Assembly (NCBI GenBank): GCA_035949255.1
Contig: DASZIL010000188.1
Coordinates: forward strand, 1 to 46,736
Direction: 5' to 3'
Source: GAS188 sp035949255
Lineage (GTDB): Bacteria; Pseudomonadota; Alphaproteobacteria; Rhizobiales; Beijerinckiaceae
DNA length: 46,736 bases
Part shown: positions 26,804 to 36,520 of the stretch, piece after piece
Layout of the letters: the number at the start of each line of letters is the position of its first letter
How positions within the stretch are numbered: position 1 is the stretch's first letter
Made by a program: the position numbers and the translations under genes
The notes under the pieces: model-generated
Told to the model about the DNA's origin: nothing
Seen by the model: the letters and a program-made list of their open reading frames with translations, nothing else
Databases searched by the model: none

Positions 26804-27472
26804 TCAATCGATGCCGGCGGCCGCCCCCCAAAGCTGCCGCAAGCGCGCGTCGCGGCCGCACCCATTGCGATAGAAGCTGTATTGCGCCGAGTTCTTGTCG
26901 AAGGCTTCCCGGCGATAATCCCGGGCCGGGTAGAACACACCCGCTTTCGTGATTTGCGTCACGATCGGGCCCTTCAAGGCGCCGCTCGCGTCGAGCTTCA
27001 CTTTCGCGGCCTCGGCAAGCCGCCACTGCGCGTCGTCATGGTAGAAGATCGCAGTGCGATATTGGGTGCCGTGATCGCAAAATTGCGCATTCCTGCTGAG
27101 GGGGTCGATGTTGTGCCAGTAAACATCGAGCAGTTTTTCGTAAGTGATCTTGCTCGCGTCATAGACCACCTCGAGCGCTTCGGCATGGCCCGTCTCGCCG
27201 CTCAAAACCTCCTCATCCGTCGGATCGGGCTTCGTGCCGCCCGTGTAGCCGGGCGTCGTGCTGATCACGCCATCGAGCGCGTCATAGGAGGGCCGCAGGC
27301 ACCAGAGACAGCCTCCTGCGAAGGTCGCGACGGCGGTGCTCGCCTTGGCGTTGGCGAAAGGCATCGGATCCTCATTTCCACGCATCCACCAACTGAGGAG
27401 AGAGACGGCGGCGAATGTCACGATCGCCAACCGGAGATGAGACAACGGCACGCCTCCAAGCGTTCTGGTCAT
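26804..27472 (-). CDS. msrA: Peptide-methionine (S)-S-oxide reductase, membrane-anchored
   Basis: MsrA repairs methionine-S-sulfoxide. From ATG 27472, with an AAAGGG site, the 222-aa protein has an N-terminal hydrophobic segment (LRLAIVTFAAVSLLSW), so the enzyme is probably in the periplasm as a signal-anchored form. The catalytic motif reads GCLWC (Cys55 nucleophile, Cys58), where most MsrA have GCFWC. GYTGG, TGHAEALEVVYD, HDGTQYRTAIF-like GTQYRTAIFY and the C-terminal YRNGCGRDARL, which carries a resolving cysteine, are as expected. The Phe-to-Leu change is conservative and probably tolerated. Confidence 0.9.
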   Translation of the reverse strand: MTRTLGGVPLSHLRLAIVTFAAVSLLSWWMRGNEDPMPFANAKASTAVATFAGGCLWCLRPSYDALDGVISTTPGYTGGTKPDPTDEEVLSGETGHAEALEVVYDASKITYEKLLDVYWHNIDPLSRNAQFCDHGTQYRTAIFYHDDAQWRLAEAAKVKLDASGALKGPIVTQITKAGVFYPARDYRREAFDKNSAQYSFYRNGCGRDARLRQLWGAAAGID

Positions 27473-27789
27473 GGCAGACCCTTTCACTTCCAATTCAAGT
27501 CACTTCACATTCCGAGTCACGCGACACGTCACGCCAAAGGGCGCAACACCAGTGACGCGAGGCTCGGGCGCCCCGCTTTCGAGCAAGGCGACTTGCGCAA
27601 GCGGCGTTAACGAGACGACATGCGCGTGGCGGCAGGCCTTCGCTTCCCGGCATGCCGCCAAAGAACGCTTGCACAAGGCTTCACCTGCACAAGACTCCCC
27701 GAGGGCGAGGATTATGCGCTCCCGCAGCGCAGCTATCGAAAAAGTGAATATCTCCGCCGGGAGCGCGAAAAGCGCTCAGCCGCGCCCGT
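27473..27789. other. Intergenic stretch between msrA and pbpC
   Basis: No gene with a credible start and stop is visible in these 317 bases. The long plus-strand frame crossing it runs on through the antisense of pbpC and is not convincing. The msrA promoter should lie at its left end. Confidence 0.5.
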
Positions 27790-29958
27790 TCACTCGAGTC
27801 GAACCGACACGCTGTCCGTTGCCCCGTTCGAATCCATCACCGTCAAGCGGATGAAGCCGGCCCCATCCGGCACCCACGCTGTGTTTCGGCGAAGCTCGTC
27901 CCGCAGCACCGGCGCGCCGTTGACGAGCCAAGTGAGAGGCGGCGAGCCGCCGAGCGCCTTGAGCGCAAGCGGCGTGGCGCTCGTCGGTCCTCCCGCAAGA
28001 CCGAGGTCGATCGCGCTCCCATCGAGTGGAAAGGCGATCTTAAGCGTTTCCGCGGCGGCGATCCCGCCTCCCTGCGGCGGCAATTCGTCCTTGGATGCCA
28101 AATGGCGCAAAGGCGGTGGCAAAGCTGCGGTGCTGCGGGCGAAAACCGCGCCCGGCGGAGGCGGAATCGTCTCGAGCTCTCGGCCAAGCCTCGCGAAGGC
28201 GTCGAACAAGATGGGGGCGGCCGCGACACGGCCGATGAGGCCTGCGACCGCGCCATTGTCGGGCCGGCCAACCCAGACCGCGATAGTCGCCTTCCGATCG
28301 AAGCCGACGGCCCAGGCATCGCGATAGCCGTAAGAGGTGCCGGTCTTGAAGGCGATGCGGTCGGCGGCGCCGTTGAGCGGCGGGGGAGCCCCCTTGAGAA
28401 TATCCGCGACATACCAGGCAGGCACCGCCTCGGTGAAGCGAAGGGAGGCGATCCCGGCCTCCTCGAGCCGCCGCACGAGCGCCGGAACATCCCCTCCCCG
28501 GGCCAGCCCGGCATAGAGCCGCGCGAGATCTTCGAGCGTGATGCCGAGCCCGCCGAGGCCGATCGCGAGACCGGGCTCCGCCTCCTTCGGCAGCACGATG
28601 CGCGCGCCTGCCGAGCGCAAGCTCGCGATGAAGCGCTCGGGCCCGATCTCCGAGAGAAGCGAGACCGCGGGCAGGTTGAGCGACATCTGCAGGGCGCGGC
28701 GCGCCGTGACCGCGCCTTGATAGGCAAGGTCGAAATTCTCCGGCGCATAAGTGCCGTAACGGGCCGGGCGATCGTCGATGATCGTCTCGGGATGGGCGAT
28801 GCCATCCTCGAAGGCGAGCGCATAGATGAACGGCTTGAGCGCCGAGCCCGGCGAGCGCAGGGCGCGCGCCATGTCGATGGAGCCCGAGCGTTTCTCCGAG
28901 AGGAAATCGGGCGACCCCACATGGGCCCGCAACTCGCCCGTCGCGTTGTCGACGACAAGGATGGCGGCCGAGAGGCGCGAATCGAGCGTTGAGAGGCGCT
29001 GGCGGGCCAAGGTTTCCAACGCGGCTTGCAACCTCGCATCGATCGTAAGCCTGATCACGCGCTCGCCCGGCGTCGCTTCGAGCGCCTCCTCGGCCTCATG
29101 CGCGGCGAGTGCCGGGAAGGCCTGCCGCTCGGCCGGGATGGGCTCGGCCTTCGCATATTCGGCCTCGGCGGCGCTGATGAGGCCGCGTTCGCGCGCGCGA
29201 TCGAGCACGCGCGCGCGGGCACGTTCGGCCGCTTGCGGGAAGCGGTCGGGCCGGCGCGTTTCCGGCGATTGCGGCAAGGCGACGAGAAAGGCAGCCTCGC
29301 CGATCGAGAGCCGTTTCGGCTCCTTGCCGAAGTAAGCGAAGCTCGCGGCGCGAAGGCCCTCGATATTGCCGCCATAGGGCGCCAGCAAGAGGTAGAGATC
29401 GAGAACTTGCGCCTTCGAGCGCGCACGATCGATCTCGATCGCGCGGATCATCTGGCGAAGCTTCGCCGAGACCGAGCGATCCGCGCGCGGCTCGAGGAGA
29501 CGCGCCACTTGCATGGTGAGCGTCGAGGCGCCCGAGACGACGCGGCCTTTCGTGAGCATCTGCCAGCTGGCGCGCAAGACGGCTAAGGGATCGACCCCGC
29601 GGTGCTTCAGGAAACGGCGATCCTCATAAGCGATCAACATGCGAAGATAGCGGGGATCGACATCCTGAACTTCGATCGGCAGCCGCCAGCGGCCATTGTG
29701 AGTGGTGAAGGCCCGAAGCAGCGTACCCGAGCGATCGAGAACGACGGCGGACGCATCCTCATCGGAGGGCCACGGCACGGGACCAAGCTCGGTGACCGCG
29801 CGCCAGAGCCCATAGGTGCCAGCACCCAAGAGAAGAAGCGACACGGCGAGCGCGGCGCCGAAAAGCCGTAGAGATTTTCGACCCGTCTGGGGAAGGGCAA
29901 GAAGCCGCCGTTCCGGCAAGGCCGCGCGGCGCTCTTGCGGTGCTGCCTCTTGCGTCAA
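27790..29958 (-). CDS. pbpC: Penicillin-binding protein 1C
   Basis: This is a bifunctional peptidoglycan glycosyltransferase/transpeptidase, inner-membrane anchored by one helix (residues 30-52). The glycosyltransferase motif EDRRFLKHRGVDP, with its catalytic Glu, and SGASTLTMQVARL are intact. The transpeptidase has SPGSALKPF (Ser-x-x-Lys) and KTGTSYG. The C-terminal 90 residues form the domain specific to the 1C class, ending RLTVMDSNGATDSVSV. The start is a TTG at 29958 behind a very strong GGGGGGAGG-type site. No in-frame ATG precedes the membrane helix. It sits 18 bases after the alpha-2-macroglobulin gene and is clearly co-transcribed. Confidence 0.95.
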   Translation of the reverse strand: MTQEAAPQERRAALPERRLLALPQTGRKSLRLFGAALAVSLLLLGAGTYGLWRAVTELGPVPWPSDEDASAVVLDRSGTLLRAFTTHNGRWRLPIEVQDVDPRYLRMLIAYEDRRFLKHRGVDPLAVLRASWQMLTKGRVVSGASTLTMQVARLLEPRADRSVSAKLRQMIRAIEIDRARSKAQVLDLYLLLAPYGGNIEGLRAASFAYFGKEPKRLSIGEAAFLVALPQSPETRRPDRFPQAAERARARVLDRARERGLISAAEAEYAKAEPIPAERQAFPALAAHEAEEALEATPGERVIRLTIDARLQAALETLARQRLSTLDSRLSAAILVVDNATGELRAHVGSPDFLSEKRSGSIDMARALRSPGSALKPFIYALAFEDGIAHPETIIDDRPARYGTYAPENFDLAYQGAVTARRALQMSLNLPAVSLLSEIGPERFIASLRSAGARIVLPKEAEPGLAIGLGGLGITLEDLARLYAGLARGGDVPALVRRLEEAGIASLRFTEAVPAWYVADILKGAPPPLNGAADRIAFKTGTSYGYRDAWAVGFDRKATIAVWVGRPDNGAVAGLIGRVAAAPILFDAFARLGRELETIPPPPGAVFARSTAALPPPLRHLASKDELPPQGGGIAAAETLKIAFPLDGSAIDLGLAGGPTSATPLALKALGGSPPLTWLVNGAPVLRDELRRNTAWVPDGAGFIRLTVMDSNGATDSVSVRLE

Positions 29959-29976
29959 CCGCCTCCCCCCTCCGCG

Positions 29977-32900
29977 CTATTTCGCCGGCGCGACATTGAA
30001 GCTGGCATAGGCCGTGCGGCCGAAGCGCTCCGGGCGATACATGTCCTCGACGGTCGCCGGCGGGTGCACATAACGTCCCGGAGATACGGCTCGCACCATA
30101 TAGGCGAAAGCGAAGGCCGCCGGCTGGCCGGGAAAACGATCGACGGCAACCGCAAAGCGATCATCGCGGTACTCGGCGGTCGAGGGCTCGACCTCCCTTT
30201 TGAGCCAATCGAGCGCCGATACTTGATCTGCGTCCATCAGCTTCGGATTGTCGATCTCGAGCCCGGCCGGCAGCGGATCGACGATCAACAGGCGAGCATA
30301 TTTCGCTTCCGGCTCCGTGATCTTCAGCACGACGACCAAGCGGTCGTTTTGCTTCACCTTGGAGAGATCGGCGAGCGAGCCGTCGAGCTTGTAATATTCC
30401 CGCGCGACCCCGTAGCCCTGGTTCGAGGCCGGATCCTGCGCGAGAGGATTGCCCGAGACCGTGAGGATCGATTGCGCCGGCAAATCGCTCGTATTCTGCA
30501 CGGTGATCGGCTTTCCGCCGAGGCTTTCGTCTGAATAGCGCGCGTTGAAATTGCCTTTGCGATCCACGTCATTGACCTTGACCGTGAGTTCATTTGCGGT
30601 CGCGGCGAGCGCCTGGGCGGCAAGCACCATCCAGGCATTCTCTTGCGTGCTGGTGAAGAAGCGTGACGAGCGCGCGTCGTCCATGACCGCGCTCACCTTG
30701 ACGAGCTCGTCCTGAGGCAAGCCCGTTTCCGCCGCGAGAGCGAGAACGCCCGCCCCATCACGCAAGCGCGAGCCATAATCGGGCCGCGACAAGCCATTGT
30801 CCTTCTCGCCCCGTAAAAGTGTGATGGCGGAAGAGAAGGTTGACTGCGAACGCCCCTTATCGCCCAAAAGCGCCAAAGCCGCCGCGATCTGAGCCCGCGC
30901 GAAGGGGCTTTGGAAGACGTCGAGCTTCGTGTCGGCCGCATAGCGCAAGTCGCTCGCGATCGGGCGGTGGTTGCGCGCCAGCACATAGGCGGCATAAGCA
31001 AATCCATCCGCTTTTTCGGCAGTCGGCTCACCATTCTTGATGAAGTTGCGCAGTCGATCGAGCGCCGATTGCAGGGCCAGCTGCGGCACCTCGAAATTGC
31101 GCTCGCGCGCCCGCGTCAGGAAATCCGCCGTGAACGCGTCGAGCCAGATGTCATCGGAGGATTCCTGCGACCACAGGCCGAAAGAGCCGTCCGAGGATTG
31201 TCGCGACAAGACACGCTCGATCGCCGTCTTGATTCGGCCGTCGATATCGGGGTCAAGCCCCAACCGCTCCGCCGAGGCGAGCTGGTTGACGTAAAGAAGC
31301 GGCATGGCACGCGAGACCGTCTGCTCCGTGCATCCGTAAGGGTAGCGATCGAGCGCCTGCAAGAGCGCTGCGACATCGATCGCCACAAGCGGGGCGATCG
31401 ATACGCCAACCGAGCCCGTGCCGGGCAGGAACTCGGCGAGCAGATCCTTCGATACGGTGAGGCTCGCTTGCGGCGGCATCGGCCGCACGATGCGGTGATA
31501 GACCTCGGGCCTCCCCGGCTTGACTTTCACCGTAAGGCTCTCCTTGAAGCTGCCGCCCGCGCCGGCGAGCGTCACATCGACCGTCCCCGTGCCGATGCCC
31601 GAGGCCTTGACCGGAATCTGGATGCTTTTTCGTTCATGCTGGGCGAGCTTGAGCCTCGTATGTGTCGCGCTCGCCGGCACAGCGAGGGGCCCATGCGCAT
31701 CGACATCGATCAAGAATTCGCCGGCGGGCGCCTCCACATTGTCGATGGAGATGTTGAAGCGAGTTTCATCGCCGTAATTGAGGAAGCGCGGCGAGGTGGC
31801 CTCGGCCACGACCGGATCGCGGACGATCACGTCTTTCGAGGCTTGCGCCACCCTCGTCTTCGACCAGGCGGCGGCCATGACGCGCACCGTCCCGTTGAAG
31901 GCCGGTAGATCGAAGGTGATATTCGCCGTCCCGTCCGCCCCCACCTTCACGATCCCGGAATAGCGCGCGAGCGGAGGCTGCGTCGGCGTATCCGCCTTGA
32001 GGCCACCGCCCTCATCGCCCCCCGAACGGATCGCACCCTTCTGACCCTGCATGCCGTCGATCAGGAAACCGTAGAGATCGCGGATTTCCGCGCCCAATTG
32101 GCGCTGGCCGAAGAAATACTGTTGCGGATTCGGCAGCTCGTAATTCGTGAGGGTCAAGATGCCGACATCAACCGCCGCGACGGTGACATAAGCCTCTTGT
32201 CCCGGCTCAAGGCCCGTGAGCTTCACGGGAATGTCGAGCTGCCCGCGCGGCCGCACCTTCTCCAGCGGCGAAAGCTCGAGGCCAAGCGTGTGGGCGGCCT
32301 TATCGATGCCGAACCAGGCAAGACCGAGCGCGCGGCCCGGCAGGCGCTTGGCGGCCGTGTCGAGCGGTCGATGCACGAGGGCGAGCATATAGGCGCCCGT
32401 GCCCCAGCCGGCCTCGACAGGCATCTCGACATCGTTGTCGCCGGCGCGCGCCTCGATCGTCCTGAGCGCCTGAACGCCTTCATTGACGACGGCAAGCGTC
32501 GCCGTCCCGGCGAATTTCGCGGAGAAATGGACCTTCGCCAAATCCCCCGAATTGTACTCGTGCTTATCGAGCGTGAGTTCGAGCGTGTCGGGCGTGTCGG
32601 CCGTCGTGCCTCCGCCCCAGCCGGCGTAGAAGCTGACAGCGGTTTGCGCCGCGCCATCGGCGGAGCGCACGTCGAGCCTGTAGCTGCCGTATTTCACCGG
32701 AACGTCAATCGCGCCCGGGGCGCCGGCCGCGATGTCCAAGCGGCCATCCGCCACCTTGCGCGTGTTGGTCAAGGGTTCGAACTGCCAGTTCCCGTCGCGC
32801 CGAAACCATTGGTAGGATCTGTGCACTTCGCTCAGCGTCCAGGATACGTCCTTGCGCCCCGCGCGAGCTCCCCTCTCATCCACGGCAACAAGCTCGAATT

Positions 32901-35178
32901 TCGCTAAACTACCCTCGATGAGCGCTTCGTCGTTGAACCGCTTCTTGACCCCGATGAGCGCGTGCGACGGCCTGATCGGCAAGGTCACCGTGCGGTCGAG
33001 CGAACGTCCGCCGGGCTCGCCGACCGTGAGCGTGATCTTGGCTTCGAGCGGGCGTGGCGCGGCGACCTCCTCGAGGGCCACCACGACATCGGCGTGCCCC
33101 CTGGCATCGGTCGTGTTTCCCTCTTCGATGGCGTTCGATTGATTTTGAAAGGGCTCGTCCTGCAACCCGACCGTGTAGCCTTCGAGTCCGGGCAGGCTGC
33201 CTTCGAGCGGCTCAATTGCGACATTGCCCGTCACATCGAGGCCGGCTCCCGGTGCTCCGTAAAGGAAGCGCGCATCGATCCCGATGCGCGCCGGCTCGCC
33301 GGCCAGAAGAATCTTCTCGGAAGGCGCGAGATTCACCTCGAGCTTCTGGGGAACGTAATCCTCGACGAGGAAGCTCGTCTCTCCGATCGAATCCGATTTC
33401 GGATCCGTATAGGCCTCGATGCGCCAGGTGCCGTGCTGGGCATCGGAGAGCAGCGGCAGCATCAGCGAGCGTCCACCGAGCCCCTGATCATCGAGCTTGA
33501 CGCGCTTGTATTCGACGCCGTCCGGCCGCCTGATGACGATCGTGAGCGGCAAGCCTGGCACCACCGCGGCCTTGGCGTCGCGCAAGAGCGCGGTGAGGAA
33601 GACGGTCTCGCCCGATCGATAGACGCCGCGTTCCGTGAAAAGGAAAGCGTCGAGCGCCGTGCGCACCGGCCTTCCCGTCACCCCGCGATCGGTGAGATCG
33701 AAACCGTTGAGCGAAATGTCGAGGAAGCCGTAATCGCCCTTTCCGTCCGCGGCCACCACGAGCGACGGCGCCATGCCGCCGCTGCCGCGGGCGAGCCCCG
33801 CCTCGAAATGCGCATAGCCTTGCGCGTCCGTGGTCTTGGTGTCGAGAACCTCGTTGTTCTTCGCGATGAGCCGAAGCTCGACGCGGGCGAGCGGCGCCGC
33901 GCTCGCCAGCGATTTGACGAGCACGTGCACGCCATCCGTGCCGGAGAAGGCGGTGAGCCCGAAATCCGAGACCACGAACCATTGAGTGGCTCGCGAGGCA
34001 TCGTCGCCATCGGCGACGCCATCGGGCCAGGCCGTCATGACGTAGACGCCGGCTTCGAGCTTGCCCACGGCCTCGAGCACCGGGAAAGCCGTCGTCACCT
34101 CGGTGTTGAGAATCGGCTTTGCATCGATCGAGCCGCTCCAGACCTTGACGCCGTCCTGGTCCGAAATCTGTCCCGCGCGATAGGCCGTGATCTGGTTGAG
34201 GAAGTCTTCCGAGCGTAAGGTCGGCAAGAGGTTGCGGTCCCCGATCCGGTTGATCGCGACATCGATCTTGGACGCATTGATGGAAAGGAGCGGAATGCCT
34301 TCCTGCCCGATGCGCGGGAGCACGTAGTTCTTGCCGCTGAAGCGCACTTGCGGGGAGCGGTCACGGACGTAAATTTCGTAATCGACCGATTTGAGGAGCG
34401 GCTCGTCGACCGCGGAAGGCAAGCCTTCGCGCAGGACGATGGCATAGCGTTCGCCGTGCTTCAGGCCCTCGACGCAAAGCTGCGCCTCCTCGACCGTGAT
34501 CGCCGCATTGGCATTGCCGGACACGGCAACAAACGGAGCGAAATCGACCTTGCCGCGCCGCAACGGATCGGAGAACTCAAAGCAGATGCGGGGTTGATCC
34601 ACATCGTTGTCGACCTTGTAGTCGACGACGCGGAAGCCATGCTCCTTGCGCATGTCCTCATAGGTCTTGCGCACATCGGCATCATCATTGCGGTCGAGGC
34701 TTGCGCGATAGGCGTTGAGTGCCGGACGCCAACGCCCCAGATCCGCGAAGACCCGACCGAGCACGAGAAGCGCCTTCGCCCCGTCCTTGCCGGTCGAAGC
34801 CCGCTGATAAGCGCCATAGGCGGCGGTGAGCGCGCGACTGCGCAAGGTGTATTTCTCTGAGGAGTCCCGGGGCTCGGTGGCGGTTGCGGCATCGGCGTAG
34901 CCGAGCCAGGGCGCCGCATTCTTCTCATCGAGAACGATCGCGGCGCCGAAAAGATCGAGGGCGCGCCGGGCATCACCACGCGAGAGGGCCGCAAGGCCAT
35001 CGCTCTCGAGCTGAGCCGCCGGGCGCTTGGTAAGGCCGCCTGCTTCCTTGCGCAGCAATGCGGGAAACCGCACGACCCCGGTTGCGAGATCGTCTTGAAC
35101 GAAAGCTTCCTCGGCGATGACAGGAGCGGCAAAAAACAACGAGACGGCCAAAGCCGCAAGACAAGACCACGTGCGCAT
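29977..35178 (-). CDS. Bacterial alpha-2-macroglobulin family protein
   Basis: This very large secreted protease-trapping protein of 1733 residues is thought to protect the cell envelope by binding attacking proteases covalently. A signal peptide (CLAALAVSLFFAAPVIA) opens it. It lacks a lipobox cysteine, unlike E. coli YfhM, so it is probably soluble in the periplasm. Macroglobulin-type beta domains follow. The internal thioester motif is intact as Cys1283-Thr-Glu-Gln1286 in YPYGCTEQTVSRAM. Around it are the helical complement-like domain and a C-terminal receptor-like domain. ATG 35178 has a GGAGGGG site. It is paired with pbpC, the standard partner, linking wall repair with protease defence. 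Confidence 0.94.
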   Translation of the reverse strand: MRTWSCLAALAVSLFFAAPVIAEEAFVQDDLATGVVRFPALLRKEAGGLTKRPAAQLESDGLAALSRGDARRALDLFGAAIVLDEKNAAPWLGYADAATATEPRDSSEKYTLRSRALTAAYGAYQRASTGKDGAKALLVLGRVFADLGRWRPALNAYRASLDRNDDADVRKTYEDMRKEHGFRVVDYKVDNDVDQPRICFEFSDPLRRGKVDFAPFVAVSGNANAAITVEEAQLCVEGLKHGERYAIVLREGLPSAVDEPLLKSVDYEIYVRDRSPQVRFSGKNYVLPRIGQEGIPLLSINASKIDVAINRIGDRNLLPTLRSEDFLNQITAYRAGQISDQDGVKVWSGSIDAKPILNTEVTTAFPVLEAVGKLEAGVYVMTAWPDGVADGDDASRATQWFVVSDFGLTAFSGTDGVHVLVKSLASAAPLARVELRLIAKNNEVLDTKTTDAQGYAHFEAGLARGSGGMAPSLVVAADGKGDYGFLDISLNGFDLTDRGVTGRPVRTALDAFLFTERGVYRSGETVFLTALLRDAKAAVVPGLPLTIVIRRPDGVEYKRVKLDDQGLGGRSLMLPLLSDAQHGTWRIEAYTDPKSDSIGETSFLVEDYVPQKLEVNLAPSEKILLAGEPARIGIDARFLYGAPGAGLDVTGNVAIEPLEGSLPGLEGYTVGLQDEPFQNQSNAIEEGNTTDARGHADVVVALEEVAAPRPLEAKITLTVGEPGGRSLDRTVTLPIRPSHALIGVKKRFNDEALIEGSLAKFELVAVDERGARAGRKDVSWTLSEVHRSYQWFRRDGNWQFEPLTNTRKVADGRLDIAAGAPGAIDVPVKYGSYRLDVRSADGAAQTAVSFYAGWGGGTTADTPDTLELTLDKHEYNSGDLAKVHFSAKFAGTATLAVVNEGVQALRTIEARAGDNDVEMPVEAGWGTGAYMLALVHRPLDTAAKRLPGRALGLAWFGIDKAAHTLGLELSPLEKVRPRGQLDIPVKLTGLEPGQEAYVTVAAVDVGILTLTNYELPNPQQYFFGQRQLGAEIRDLYGFLIDGMQGQKGAIRSGGDEGGGLKADTPTQPPLARYSGIVKVGADGTANITFDLPAFNGTVRVMAAAWSKTRVAQASKDVIVRDPVVAEATSPRFLNYGDETRFNISIDNVEAPAGEFLIDVDAHGPLAVPASATHTRLKLAQHERKSIQIPVKASGIGTGTVDVTLAGAGGSFKESLTVKVKPGRPEVYHRIVRPMPPQASLTVSKDLLAEFLPGTGSVGVSIAPLVAIDVAALLQALDRYPYGCTEQTVSRAMPLLYVNQLASAERLGLDPDIDGRIKTAIERVLSRQSSDGSFGLWSQESSDDIWLDAFTADFLTRARERNFEVPQLALQSALDRLRNFIKNGEPTAEKADGFAYAAYVLARNHRPIASDLRYAADTKLDVFQSPFARAQIAAALALLGDKGRSQSTFSSAITLLRGEKDNGLSRPDYGSRLRDGAGVLALAAETGLPQDELVKVSAVMDDARSSRFFTSTQENAWMVLAAQALAATANELTVKVNDVDRKGNFNARYSDESLGGKPITVQNTSDLPAQSILTVSGNPLAQDPASNQGYGVAREYYKLDGSLADLSKVKQNDRLVVVLKITEPEAKYARLLIVDPLPAGLEIDNPKLMDADQVSALDWLKREVEPSTAEYRDDRFAVAVDRFPGQPAAFAFAYMVRAVSPGRYVHPPATVEDMYRPERFGRTAYASFNVAPAK

Positions 35179-35471
35179 TCAAGACCCCTCCATGTCCGCG
35201 CGTTCACACGGCGGCACAGGTGATTAGCGTAGCAGCCGCCTTCAAATTGGCAACGATAAGACCCTTGTGAAACTTGCAAGCATGTTTACGCGGCGTGAAA
35301 GCGTTTGGCAGCATTCGATCCAAGGGCGGGACCTACGGTTCGCGGCTCCTGGCGCCGGGTCCTTCGCCCTACGCTTGGTTCCGCTTTGGCGGGCAGGACC
35401 CGATCGCGGTCCCACCGCGCCCCATCACCCTCGCGTGAACAAGTGCAAAAAGCCGGGTCGTTAGCCTTCGT

Positions 35472-36470
35472 TTACTCGAGATGGAACTTCTCGAATTCGC
35501 GGTGCTCGGCCTTGATGCGCCTGACCGTGCCCGTGGCCGAGCGGTAAACCACCGTCTCGGTCTCGATCACATCCTTGCCGAAGCGCACGCCCGACAAAAG
35601 GGCGCCGTCCGTGACGCCGGTCGCCGCGACGATCACATCGCCCGAGGCGAGGTCGAGAAGGTTGTATTTGCGTTTGGGATTCCTGACGCCCATGGCGGCC
35701 GCGCGAGCCCGCTTCTCCGGCGTATCGAGGATCAAGCGGCCCTGCATCTGCCCGCCGACGCAGCGTAGCGCGCCCGCGGCCAGCACGCCCTCTGGCGCCG
35801 CGCCGACGCCCATATAGATATCTATGCCCGTCTCCTCGGGCTTGCTGGTGAAGATCACGCCCGCTACATCGCCATCGGTGATCAAGCGGATGCCGGCGCC
35901 GAGCGCCCGCACGCGTGAAATCAATTCGGCGTGGCGTGGCCGGTCGAGAATGAGCGCCGTGACCTCGCTCGGCGAGCCACCCTTCGCCTTGGCAAGGGCT
36001 CGGATATTCTCCTCGGGCGTCGCATCGAGATCGACCGTGCCTTCCGGATAGCCGGGTCCGATCGCGATCTTCTCCATGTAGACGTCGGGGGCGTTGAGAA
36101 GCGTGCCGTGCTCCGCCATCGCCATCACGGCGATCGAGCCCGGCATGTCCTTGGCGCAGAGCGTCGTCCCCTCCAACGGGTCGACCGCGATGTCGACTTT
36201 CGGTCCCTTGCCGTTGCCGACCTTCTCGCCGATGAAGAGCATCGGAGCTTCGTCGCGTTCCCCCTCCCCGATCACTACCGTTCCGTCGATCTGAAGCTTG
36301 TTCAGCTCACGTCGCATGGCGTCGACCGCGGCCTGATCGGCCGCCTTCTCATCGCCGCGCCCTCGCAAACGGGCGGAAGCGACGGCGGCGCGCTCGGTCA
36401 CGCGCACGAGTTCCAGGGTGAGGATGCGTTCGATGATCTTGTCGGATCGAACCGTGATGGCCTCGCGCAT
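35472..36470 (-). CDS. glpX: Class II fructose-1,6-bisphosphatase
   Basis: This gluconeogenic enzyme removes the C1 phosphate from fructose-1,6-bisphosphate, metal-dependently, in the cytoplasm. The 332 residues match GlpX. Metal and substrate motifs are IDGTVVIGEGERDEAPML, VDPLEGTTLC, the LITDGDVAG loop and TGIDIYMGVGAAPEGVL. ATG 36470 has a GAGGAAG site. It lies 50 bases after hom in the same direction, the usual Hyphomicrobiales pairing hom-glpX. RecJ often follows, but does not in this window. Confidence 0.95.
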   Translation of the reverse strand: MREAITVRSDKIIERILTLELVRVTERAAVASARLRGRGDEKAADQAAVDAMRRELNKLQIDGTVVIGEGERDEAPMLFIGEKVGNGKGPKVDIAVDPLEGTTLCAKDMPGSIAVMAMAEHGTLLNAPDVYMEKIAIGPGYPEGTVDLDATPEENIRALAKAKGGSPSEVTALILDRPRHAELISRVRALGAGIRLITDGDVAGVIFTSKPEETGIDIYMGVGAAPEGVLAAGALRCVGGQMQGRLILDTPEKRARAAAMGVRNPKRKYNLLDLASGDVIVAATGVTDGALLSGVRFGKDVIETETVVYRSATGTVRRIKAEHREFEKFHLE

Positions 36471-36520
36471 GAAGATCTTCCTCGTGACGGAACGCTTTTG
36501 ATCGGGGCGAGCGGCAAGCG

